Source: Cochliopodium minus
Taxonomy: Eukaryota > Discosea > Himatismenida > Cochliopodiidae
Assembly (NCBI GenBank): GCA_024220525.1
Contig: JAMYWO010000153.1
Coordinates: 41,862-105,861, forward strand
DNA: 64,000 nt
Direction: 5' to 3'
Below are positions 49,061 to 60,046 of the stretch, in pieces. Both the position numbers and the translations under genes were made by a program. The notes beneath the pieces were generated by a model, which was not told the origin of the DNA, did no database searches, and saw nothing but the letters and a program-made list of their open reading frames with translations. Every line of letters begins with the position of its first letter. The stretch's first letter is position 1.

Positions 49061-51445
49061 ATGAATTTGGAAAACATGGAAATCAAAAATGTTGGTCCAT
49101 ATATTATGGGAAGGACTTTGGGGACTGGCGCTAATGGTACTCTTTTTAATCTATCAAATATATATAATTTATAATTTCCCTTTTTATAATTATTGTTAAT
49201 TAGGTAAAGTAAAATTGGGTTTCCATAAAGATACTGGCTTCAAAGTAGCCATAAAAATTATCATCAAGAAAAATTTGATCAATAAACCTGGGATGCAAAA
49301 AAAATTGGAGAGGGAAATAGCAATCATGAAATTTCTTGATCATCCAAATGTTTTGAAGCTATATGATGTTTATGATACTCCAAATTATTTGTAATTAATT
49401 TTTCATAAAAAAATTTATGATCCTTTAAAATCTCAAAAAAAAAAATTTCAAAAGCTTTTTAATATTGGAACATGTTGAAGGGGGAGAATTATTTGATTAT
49501 TTATTGGCAAAAGGGAGTTTGCATAAAGATGAAGCATTAAAATTCTTCAGACAAATAATAAATGGATTGGAATATTGTCATCACCATTTCATTTGGTAAA
49601 ATATTAATTGGAATTTTCAATAGACAACTCCCATTATAAAAATATTTATTATTATTAATATAGCCATCGAGATTTGAAACCAGAAAATCTCCTTTTAGGT
49701 AAATTTTGAATTTATTTTTTTATCGAAGAAATCTGAAAAACTAATTTATAAATTTCCTCCAATTATCACCATAAATAGATATAGATATGAATATCAAAAT
49801 AGCTGATTTTGGAATGGCGGCGATGATGAAAAATGGATCATTACTCGAGACATCATGTGGATCTCCCCATTATGCAAGTCCAGAGGTAATCACTGGCTCC
49901 AAGTACGACGGATTGGAAGCCGATATTTGGAGTTGTGGAGTAATATTGTTTGCATTGCTTGTTGGGAGACTACCATTCGATAATCCCAATGTCAGGAGTT
50001 TATTGAATAAAGTAAAAACAGGTAAAAGGAGAAGAAATCTTATTTTAAAATGATAAATTGGAAGCTAATTTATTTGAAATTAAATTTTCAATTCAATTTA
50101 TTTGAATATTTTTCACTTAGGTATTTTCACCATGCCCAAAAATCTTCCCAAATCTGCAAAAGATATTTTATGGAGGATGTTGGCAGTTGATCCCAAGAAG
50201 AGAATAACTATCGCTGAAATAAAAAAGCATCCATTTTTCCTCTCTGATGGATTCATTCCCAATCCCTCTCCACAAAATCTCCACAGCGAATCTAATATCT
50301 CTTTTAAAAGTGAAGAGGAATTGGATGTGGAAATTCTCAATACTCTTTTATCCTTTTGGGATGAGAAAAAGGAATTGATAGAGGAGCTTTTATCTGAAGA
50401 ACCAAATTTACCCAAAAAATTTTATGAGGTTTTGATCATCAGAAGGAAGAATCTTAATGGATCTTTTAATCCAATTTTGGGGAAATCCATCAATCATAAT
50501 AATAATATCAATGGCAATAATAATACCTCCTCTCATAAAATCGAATCTAAATCCCCTCCATCAAATGATATCATCAACAATAAAGTTGATAAAAAAAATC
50601 TTCACAACTCCACCCCACAACCACCCATTCATCAAGAAAACATTAATAATAACACTTCCTCAACATCAAATGGAAGCAAAGAGAGCAACAATATCTCGAA
50701 TGGATTAAAAAAGTTGAAGGAAAAAAGGCAAAAAAAGCATGATACTCTCAAAGGGGAAACTCTCCACTATAATCCGAACATCATGGAAAATAATACTCCA
50801 ATCCAAAATCCTAATAATCCTCCTCAAAATTTCATGTACGAGAAATACAGATTCATGGCGAACGATGAAAAGTTTAAGAGCAGATCTGTCGATGAAGAAA
50901 ACATAGAAGCCAACAAACTTCTAAAAGCAAGAGCTAATTCCACTACCTCTGTAGAGGGAAAGAGTTTCTGGAGCAGGAGAAGCAAGAAGGAGACCAAGAA
51001 AGAAAAGGAGGAAGCTCCGCGTAAGACTTCATGGCTCTCCTCCATGCTTAAAAAAGCCACCAGCAAGAAAAAGAGCTCTGCGATGGAATCTGACAGCAAG
51101 GATGAATCCTCCAACAATAACCCTGAACCATCAAGCAACAACAGTGATGATTTCTATTCTGTTTGTTGCGAGTTCTACTCTAAGGAGCAGCTCGCTACTT
51201 TGCTTGAGGAGATCCTCATGAAGTTGAAAGTCAATTACAAGTTGCTGAGCAAGGGTAAGTTTATTAAGGCTACTTACACTGTTGGTGAGAACTCTGTCAA
51301 GTTCACTTGCAACATTTCTAATGGTGTCCATCAAATCACTGATACCAACAAATTGCCTCTTCTTTTGGAGTTTTTCAAACAGTCTGGTAATCAGGGTCTT
51401 TATCAGTTTATTTGCAAGCAAATCGAGAATATGATCAAGAGCTAA
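49061..51445 (+). CDS. BRSK/SAD-like CAMK-family protein kinase
   Basis: Seven exons or so. The kinase domain is complete: [15 protein letters not shown], the VAIKII lysine, [25 protein letters not shown] (Cys and His split by an intron), [10 protein letters not shown], and [17 protein letters not shown], with a Thr that an LKB1-like kinase could phosphorylate. Then come [20 protein letters not shown] and [18 protein letters not shown]-like stretch, an Asn/Ser-rich linker, and a C-terminal KA1-like end ([17 protein letters not shown]) follow. The [17 protein letters not shown] segment is characteristic of BRSK/SAD and yeast Gin4/Hsl1 kinases, which act in polarity and cell-cycle timing. About 640 residues. 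Confidence 0.9.
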
Positions 51446-51585
51446 AAATATTTTCATTTCCCACCACGGCCTTTAAAATTTTAATTTTTTTGATTGTGTA
51501 TTATGTTATTCGGTATTAAAAAACCATTCCATCTTTAACTACTTGTATTATAAAGAAGAAATTCTTGAAATATATATAAAAAAAA

Positions 51586-53144
51586 ATGAAAATTAATCTT
51601 ATTTTTGTCCTCATTTTTATTTGTTCTCTCCTCTTTATTTCTTCCCATGCATCTTTGTCCAAAGTTGGAGAAGTCAAAAAGGAATCTGACCTTTGTTTTG
51701 GTAAACAATTAAAAAAATATATCCAAAATTATTTTGGCTTCATATCCATTAAAAATAATTTTAATTTTAATCCCTTTCAACATGTTTTTATTTAGTATGC
51801 AAGCTTGTAATTTCATTCGCACAAGATTTCATTGAAAGAAACAAAACTGAACAAGAATTGGAAAATTTCTTGTCCAATGATGTTTGCCCACTCACTGGAG
51901 TCTATAAAATCCTCTGCCAAGATTTTGTCAACAACAATCTCCCAGAGCTCATCACTTATGTCATCAACAAAGAAAATTATACTGTGGCATGCACTCAATT
52001 GCATGCATGTACCAATTCTTCATTGACAACAGCCAACATCAATAATAATGGAGAGAATAATGATTGCATAGCTTGTAGATATCTCATCGATCTTTCCGTA
52101 TCTATCTTGGGCTCAAATGCAAGCGTCAGTGCTATCCAAAACTTTTTAAATAACGTTGCATGTGAAGTAAAAAAATTTTCTTTTTAAAAATGTTGATTGC
52201 AATAATTATTTTATATTCTTCAATGTCAAAGATGAAGTTAAAATAAGAAATTTCATATAGATTAACAAATTTAATTTTTATTTTAGGTCATTCCTAATTC
52301 TTATACATCTGACTGCAAAGCAATCATCCAAGCAAACTACAATCAAATCATCACTTCAATCCAACAAGGAGAAAACGGGACCTACGCATGTACCTCCCAA
52401 CTTAAAATTTGCAAAAACAACGCAATCGCTCAATTAGAAAAACAACAAGAATTGCCACAACCAATGGTTAACAAGAATTAATTAAAAAATTAATTAAATT
52501 TTAAATTTTAAAATTGTTTTTTGAATAATTGTTGAATAACTTTTTTCCAAAAGAAACTCCAAGCTGGTCCGTCTGAGGAATGCACCATTTGCATCACTGT
52601 AGTCACCCTCGTAGACTACTTCTTGGGAAGCAACAAAACCGAGGAGGATGTCGAAAAGTTCCTCGACACTGTTTGCCTCGTCTTTGGAGATGAGAAAGAT
52701 GCTTGTGAAAGCGTAGTCAAATTCATCGTCCAAAATGGAATAGGCTACATCGTCCAAAACCAAAACGCATCCATTGTTTGTGCCAACATTGGAATTTGCA
52801 ACAACAATAGCCTTGTTCTCTCTGACAAACTCAACCATCTCAAGAATATCATCTTCAACAAAAAACTCTCCGATGTTGTTCCTGGATCGAAGAAACTCGG
52901 CCTTTCTCAAAAGCCTGATTGCGATTCTTGTCAACTCATTGGTCAAAACTTGCTTAAAGTTTTGGGAACTAACCCTTCCCAAGTCAATATTGAGAACGTT
53001 CTCACTGGTGTTTGTAAATCTCTTTCCCCTGTCGACTCTGGTTTGTGCGAGGACACTTTGCACGCCTACATGGCCCAAATCATTCAATGGATCAAGGAGG
53101 GTGTTTCCATTGCAGACATTTGCTTGAGAATTTCATATTGTTAA
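51586..53144 (+). CDS. Secreted multi-saposin (SapB) protein, prosaposin-like
   Basis: Four exons: 51586-51700, 51796-52166, 52287-52466 and 52554-53144. A signal peptide (LIFVLIFICSLLFISS) leads four saposin B-type domains, each with the six-Cys pattern; for example, CIACRYLIDLSVSILGS in the second and CDSCQLIGQNLLKVLG in the fourth. Many NxS/T glycosylation sites are present. Saposins bind lipids in lysosomes; in protists, related multi-domain precursors are cut into lipid-binding or membrane-active peptides used against ingested bacteria. Which role applies here cannot be told. The first three introns fall in or next to Cys-containing segments. Confidence 0.92.
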
Positions 53145-53222
53145 AGTTTTTTTTTCAAAAAATAAATTTTCTAAAAAAAAACTTGAATTTTTCAGTATTA
53201 ATTGAGACAATTTTTATTTTCA

Positions 53223-54194
53223 TCAATTTTTTTTGTTTGACTTCCATTTTTTGATGCATTCATTCAAAGAGTTTTTGTGAGTTTTTTCTAGGTTTTTGGC
53301 TTCCTTGACATAAGATTTATTTATCACATGCAAAGGTTCCATTTTGATCATCTCCGCAGTAATTTTGGGATGAAAGTTGGTGGGGACAAACTCGCAGTCT
53401 GAAACATTTCCGATAGACATCAAGGGATAGAATTTGTTTTTGGTAATTTCGAGTCCACTGGCTACCTTTGAGAAAAGAATTTTGTCACAGAAAAAATAGA
53501 TGGATTTAGTTTCTTGGAAGTCTAGAAAAACGCCAATTATCGAGCCCTCTCCAAATTTTGGAATTTTTTGGGGTTCTATCAATTTTCTGTTGTGCCTTTT
53601 TTCTTAGTTAAAATAGTAAGAAAATATAATTTTTTTTTTACCAAACCTTCCGGGAAAAAGGATTGTAAAAGAAGAAATATAATCCTTTGTCCTATTTTTT
53701 CAAATAATGAATTTAAAAAAATGAATTTTAAATGGAAAGATTACCAATATTGACAAAACATTCACATCAATGAAATGACAATGGACACCCAAGCATACAG
53801 CTTTATCTCCGCTCTTATTGACCTTTATTTCAAAATATTTGTTACTTTTTTGGTCATTCGAATAGCCAAATAGTGCTTAAGCAGAAAAAATTTCAATTAA
53901 ATGAAAAAAAATTCAATTAAAAAAATTCAATTAAATAAAAAAAAATTAATTAAAAAATTTACATGTCCCAGTGATCCATTCACCTGCACTGTTTTTAAGG
54001 ATTCGTCTATCTTTTACAGAGAAATTCTCCATTTTTTTTTCTATGGGAAAAAATGGTGTTCTAAATGTGTTGACAAAGAATTCTTTCCAATTTTTTTGGA
54101 GATTGATGTCATTGTCGACTTTTAAAAAATGTTTTGACATTTCAAAAAAAAGAGTATTGTCAAACCTAAAGATTTTTTGTTTTTGAAATGACAT
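53223..54194 (-). CDS. SPRY-domain protein
   Basis: Four exons, ATG at 54194. They rebuild a SPRY core: GTSLFGYSNDQKSNKYFEI, then GDKAVCLGVHCHF, then RKVWHNRKLIEPQKIPKFGE and SIIGVFLDFQETKSIYFFCD, ending with NKFYPLMSIGNVSDCEFVP. This is the usual SPRY order (substrate loops, then the IG-DL strand and FY-L strand). A basic coiled C-terminus follows. SPRY is a protein-interaction domain; no partner domain such as RING or SOCS box is present. About 265 residues. Confidence 0.82.
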
Positions 54195-54706
54195 TATTTT
54201 AATGATTATATAATCATAATCATAATTCACTTTTATCTTTAAAGATCTTTTTAATATTCAGAAATTTTGTAAGAATTCAGTATTATTGATCTGTTATAAA
54301 CAGATCCCCAAATTGAAAAATATCACTTTATGAGTTTATGTCAATGACAATTAAGGGGATTTTTACCATCCATTCCATTTCTTACAAACCCTTTTGCATC
54401 TGATGATATATGGAACATCCATCAAAAATAAGATTTTATATCTCAAAAATTTGTTCAAAGATTCCATTTTTTTTTTAAATTTAAAACATTTTATATAATG
54501 TTTAAGTTTGAAAAAAATTCATTGAGAACCTTCAAATTTTTCATTCGCTTATTATACCAAAACTATCAAAGATTTATGGATCCACAATAGGAAAGAAATT
54601 TTTGGAATTTTTCTAAGAAATAAAATTAAAAAAAATGTATTAAAATAATAATTTGAGGGAACAAGTTTTTTTTTATCAAAAAATTATGAGAAAGAAGTCA
54701 ATTTAT
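54195..54706. other. Intergenic spacer
   Basis: About 510 AT-rich bases upstream of the SPRY gene and downstream of the RING-Sel1 gene. Nothing recognised. Confidence 0.45.
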
Positions 54707-57158
54707 TCAAAAAGTCTTGATCAAAATGGATAGTCTCTCCTTTGCTTTCGCACATCCCAACTCGGCGGCCTTTTTGTACAAATGAATAGAAAGGTTGATG
54801 TTCTTTTCGATGTCATAGCGGCCATCCTCGTAGATGCCCGCAAGCTTAAAGTAAGCAAAGGAGTTGTTCAGCTCCACGGCTTTCTTGAGGAGCTTGATGG
54901 AAGTCCCAAAGTCCTTCTTGGTTCCTTCGATTCCTTCAAAGTAGATGATGGCCAAGTTGCACCTAATTAAAGAAACAAATAAAAATAAAAAATGAAAAAT
55001 AAGATTTAAAGGAAAATAATAAAAATTAAGATGTAAACAAAAAATAAAAAAACAAATAAAAAATTAATATTTAAGAATAACCACATTTACAAGAAAATAT
55101 TAAAACAAAAAAATAAGAAAAGAAAATTAAAATAAAATAAAACAAAATAACTAAGAAATTTTTTAAAAAATTTACATTGCATTAGAATTGTGCATTTTGA
55201 TGGCTTGCTTGTAAAGGCGAATGGCCGTTTTGATGTCCTTCGTAGTTCCCTCTCCATACTCGAATTGGAGCGCCAAAAGGAAGAGACAGTAGGAGGTTTC
55301 TTCGTTTCGGAAGGTTTTGTCATCTCTCACAATTTCTGAAAAGATTTCGAAGGATTTTTGATAATCTTGCTTTTTGTCCCAGCCGAAATAAAATCTCTAT
55401 TTTTCAAAAAAAAAAAAAAAAAATGAAAAAAAAATGGAAAACCAAAAATTCAAATTTCAATTTACAACAAAAATAAAAGAATAAAAAGTTTAAATTTAGA
55501 TTTGATGAATAAAAAAATCATTGGCAAAAATTTTTCATTTTTTTTTAAACGTAATTCCAAAAAAAAAAAAAATTGGTGATAATTTAAAAATAAAATCATG
55601 ACTAAATTAATTTTAATTATTATTTAAAAGAAGAATAAATATCTAAAATTAAAAAAGTTTTTCACCATTCCATTTGCAAACTTGTTTCCATTGTTGCTGC
55701 TTTCAACACATAGGTTTCTGGCTCTAGCTTCATCAGGGAAGCACTCTGTCCCAAAATACAGCTTGAAGCTGAGGACTGCCATCTCTTTAAAAGAAAAAAA
55801 AATTATAATCAAAAAAGATAACTTTAATTGAACAATAAATTAAAAAAATAAACAAAATCAATTAAAATTTAAAAATGATTAATTTAATATTATTTTTAAA
55901 TTTCAATGAAAAAAAAAATTTTTTTTTTATTTTTCATTTTTTTTTTTTTACCAAGATTTTTCTCGTAATTGACGTCTCTTTTGGGTTCATTATTGTTTTC
56001 ATTGTTGTTGCTGGATATCTTGAGTGATTCGATCTCGTTCTTGAGAATGTTGACGTCATCCACGCTCTGCCTCAACCTCTTGTTGAGTTTGTTATTACGC
56101 TCGTTGAGATCCAGCTTCTCGTCCAACAGTCTCTTGTTGTTGTCGTTGAGAGACTTGATCTTCCCAGTCTGTATGTTCTCATTTCCCTTGAAATAAATAA
56201 AACTTAAATGTGATGGTTGATTATCAAAGAATGAAAATTTTTTTTGTGATAATTTAATTTGGATCAATTTTTATTCTCACAACAACATAAAAACAAAATA
56301 ATTGATAAATGAGATCCAAATTATCATTTGTATATTGATCCTTTACCGATCATTTTTACTAACTAATTTTCAATTGCATGAAAAAAATCATTTGAATTTC
56401 ATGATCTCAAATTTTTAATCTTTAAAATTTGGATCTCTCAACATAAGATACCTATCATATTGTTTATAAATATTATCTATCTTTAATCTTAATTATTTAT
56501 CCATATTAACATGTGATTAAATTAATTTATTATAAATTGAACTCCAATTATAAAGGATGTATAATTAATTGAGGTGATAAAAAAAAAAAAATGTTACGAA
56601 TGAATTTTTAGTTGATTCTTGTTGTTTGGAACTCTCCTTTTCGTTCTCTAAAACGAGCTTTTTGAGCCTCTTGGACATCACGTTGTACTCTCCTTTCAAC
56701 ACTTGATTATCTTCGTTCAATCTTTTGTTGAATTTGTTCAAGATGGTATTATCACCCATCAGCAGGGTATTATGTTTCTTGAGAAGCTTGTTCTCGCTGG
56801 AGAGGAAAGATATACATTCCTGTTGATGGAGCAGAATGAGATTCTCCATCTCTATCAGACCACATCCTTCGCATCTTTTTAAATGATCCTCTTTTCTTTG
56901 AGGATGTTCCTTGGTTTCTTCGATCAAGATTTCTTCTTTGCAATAGATGCATCTGCATTTCAATCTCTTGATCTTATTCGACAATATCTCGTTATATTGA
57001 GTTTCCTCATTGCAATTCGCGCATCTATTTAGTTCATCGACGCAGGATATACATTGATTTCTTCCACATATCAGACATTGTCGTGCATGAAACATTATGT
57101 TGGAACATTCGCAAATCATATTTCCATTCACATTGAATATCAAGAATATATTTTCCAT
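54707..57158 (-). CDS. RING/TRAF-type zinc finger, coiled-coil and Sel1-repeat protein
   Basis: Six exons can be joined in frame: about 56590-57158, 55960-56187, 55668-55793, 55176-55395 and 54707-54963 with the linking donors GTAACA, GTAAAA, GTGAAA and GTAAAT. The N-terminus has Cys pairs of a RING-like finger (CLICGRNQCISC and LNRCANCNEET) and a TRAF-like finger (CRCIYCKEEI, LKRCEGCG, HQQEC). Then come two coiled-coil segments, and a C-terminal half of Sel1-like repeats (GEGTTKDIKTAIRLYKQAI, GTKKDFGTSIKLLKKAVEL, NINLSIHLYKKAAELGCAKA). Sel1 repeats scaffold protein complexes. A ubiquitin-ligase role is plausible but inferred. The large first intron holds the dispersed repeat. Confidence 0.78.
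56197..56580. repeat. Dispersed intronic repeat, copy B
   Basis: A 384-bp intron of the RING-Sel1 gene. It contains AATTTGGATCAATTTTTAT at 56256-56274 and TTACTAACTAATTTTCAA at 56356-56373, matching the intron at 30757-30919 in the same order and orientation. Copy B has about 50 extra bases between the GGATCAA and TTGATCC parts. Confidence 0.55.
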
Positions 57159-57422
57159 TTCCTGATTCTTTATGTAATATTCTTCTGATATATTCTATAT
57201 TTTTGAAGAATAAAAAATAAATTTCCAGGTTCTATAAATATCAAACATACCATCAAATTAAATTCATTCTCAAACATTCAAGAATCTTTTTTCTTTGGTG
57301 CAAATATGAGACAGCAATTTTTTTTTTTTTATGTCAAAATATAACGAAATTATTTTTATAACAATATAATATTTCCAAGATGATTTTTTATTTACAAAAT
57401 TCTTTTTTCCTTTCAAAACACA

Positions 57423-59258
57423 CTATAACAAATCTTTCTCCCAAAAACTTTTGTTCTGCAGTACAAGATGGATTTTATCAATCCTTTCCTTGATGTACCG
57501 AACAAGGTTAAAGAGGGAAGTGTTCATATCAGTGTGCTCGATCAAAATCTCGGGGAACTCTTGCTGTTTCTCCAAAAGACGAACACCAAATGAAGAAAGA
57601 AAATCAAAAATGATCTGATAATTATCATTATAAAAACTGTTGTCACTGTCTGTTTTGTTATTAAAGATGCAATTGACAAGATTTTGGATTAACTTGGCGA
57701 CTTCGACCAATTCTTTGGTACTTTCAATTGGAATATCCTTGTTAAGAATTCCGTACCTCTGAGGGGAACAAATGGCAGGACAGATGAATCTTAGAAATAA
57801 AAACCCGCTGAGAGCTTGGACGGAAACTCCCTCGAATTTCCTTTCAACTTGCCCTTGGATGTAGTAACAGAGAACTCTCAGCTGGAAGGGTGCTGCTTCA
57901 GGGTGTTTGGCAATAGATCTCAAGATCTCAGAAGCGATCTTTAATCTCTTCTCTTCATTCAATTTGCCCAGTTTTTCGATCTACAAAAAAAGGATTATGT
58001 TAGGGATGATTTATAAATATATTTATATCATCTGTATACATTATAAATATAATCTTATCTTCCAAACAATTAAAAAGAAAATTACCTTTTTGACAAATGG
58101 TGAAAGCAATGATTGGAGATAAAAAGATCCTACAAGTTTGGCATATTCGCTCATCAATTTGCTTGCGATGCTGTCTTCACGAAAGATATCAGATGGTTTA
58201 GAGGTGGAATTGACCTCGTTTTGTACTGCCCATCTCAACAAATTGATGGACTTATGATTGGCTTCGAAAAAGATAATCAAATTTTTGGTGAGTTTATTTT
58301 GCAATGTTTCAGTAGAGGCCATATAATAGCATAATGATACCATAACGAAACGATTATCATTCAAGATCACCTAATATTAATTATTTGGGTTATTATTTTC
58401 GAATAAAACATTCATACAAAATAAGAGGTTAAAAATAAGGAAAATAAAAATATTGTTAAAATATAGAAGAGAATATTGAATATATTTCAAATGCGTATCA
58501 AATTTGTTGAAAATATTTTTCAATGATAATATGCTATTCAAATTAGATTCTTTTTAAAATGGAAAAAAGGAAATTATTACATTTTTCATGGTCGAGAAAT
58601 TATCAATGTGTTTGTGAAGATGAGTGATGATTTTATTGTATTTGGCTGGTTGTTTTTTCCTTTCAGCAAGAGATCCAGATGAAGAATATTCGGATGGATC
58701 GTCATTATCTCTGAATTGATTCTGAAAAAAGGAATTCTCATCCAATGATTGGAATCTCCTCATATTGGGGATCTCCCTTTCCTTCCTACTGTTATTTATC
58801 TCTTTTGATATTTCTTGTTCATTCAACGAATTGAAAAATCCAATGATGGAACCACTTTTCTTCATCATCCTTGGATTGGATATGTTGATCTCTTCATCTG
58901 TGCTTTCATCAGTAATACTGGAATTCTCACTGTGATGATTTCTTGTGTATGTTTTATCCTCCATCAAATTCTTAGGTTGCAACTTTAGAGCCTTTTTATA
59001 GATGAATTTATTGGGATCAGATTTGGGAGAAGATGTAGATATTGGTGTGTATAATTTATGTCCAGGCGAATATGAGCTTCTTTCTATTATTGTCGATTCT
59101 TCATCTATCACAGATGGTATATTGGATGATGGTATTTCTATATTCTTTGATTTTCTGAATTTGGAAAATAATCCCTTTTTTCTGGGCGTCATATTTGGAT
59201 TCCCTGAATCTATTTCATTCACTGCCTGAACAAAATCTTTGAATTTATTAGATTTCAT
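57423..59258 (-). CDS. Ras GTPase-activating protein (RasGAP domain)
   Basis: Three exons, ATG at 59258. The N-terminal 215 residues are Ser-rich and basic with no known domain (KKGLFSKFRKSKNIEI, SYSPGHKLYTP). Exons 2 and 3 form a RasGAP domain: FREDSIASKLMSEYAKLVG includes the arginine finger, then ALSGFLFLRFICPAICSPQ, the FLFLRFICPAI signature. The end (VRYIKERIDKIHLVL) is helical. It should speed GTP hydrolysis on Ras-type GTPases. Exon junctions fit at AAT|GTAATA (58580) and at a GTAATT donor near 58085. Confidence 0.92.
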
Positions 59259-60046
59259 TTATAATTTATTTAGATCAAAATATATCGCTATTTTTATTTT
59301 CCAACAAAATATTCTATCTTTTTTCGAGAGATAATTTTCAACTCTTATATTTTTTTATTTTTTTTTCTTTCAACAATTATATAAAAATTCAGATTTTCCT
59401 TCTCAAAACTTTATCTTTGAAATATCTTAATCCTTTCGATCTTTGTATTTTTTCCAATATATTTTCAAAATATATTTTTATTTTTAATATTCCTTTTGCA
59501 CAACATCAACAATAAAATCAAATTTAAGATTGGTTTTCAAAAAAATGGGATGCTTTATTTTGGAAATAAATTGGAAAATACTCAAAAAAAAAATGTAGAA
59601 ATAAATAATTCCAAATTTATTTTTACTTCAGTTATATTTTGAAATTTATTTTTTTTTTAATTAAAAATTAAAATTTCTTTTTTTCTTAAAATGGACAAAC
59701 ATCATTTATGGTTCTAATGCCATTTCAGCACAAAAATTGCTGTAAGCTTTTTTCAGATCTGGATGGTACTTTAAAAAGGATTTGGTGATAAAACAATTGG
59801 GGGAATAATATTAAACTGTTGGATTCATCTGTATGCTCTTGTTCAAAAATCAGCAAATTGGAGCTAGAAAGGATTAAAGCTTAATTCAATTTTCCTATTT
59901 CCTGAATAGATTAAAACTTGTTTACCTTTTGATGATTAAGCATCAAAAAGCTCTGTAAGAAACTAAAGGGAAATGATTTCAAAAACACAATGAGAAGATA
60001 AAATCCCCAAAAAAAAAAAAAAAACTGTCAAGATTGTAAAGTCATC
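59259..60046. other. Divergent intergenic spacer
   Basis: The longest spacer in the window, about 790 bases between divergent RasGAP and DEP-FSP1 starts. AT-rich; no open frame of note. Confidence 0.5.

Noticed and set aside
52494-53087. 197-codon minus frame
   Set aside because: Antisense shadow of the saposin exon with its Cys pattern.
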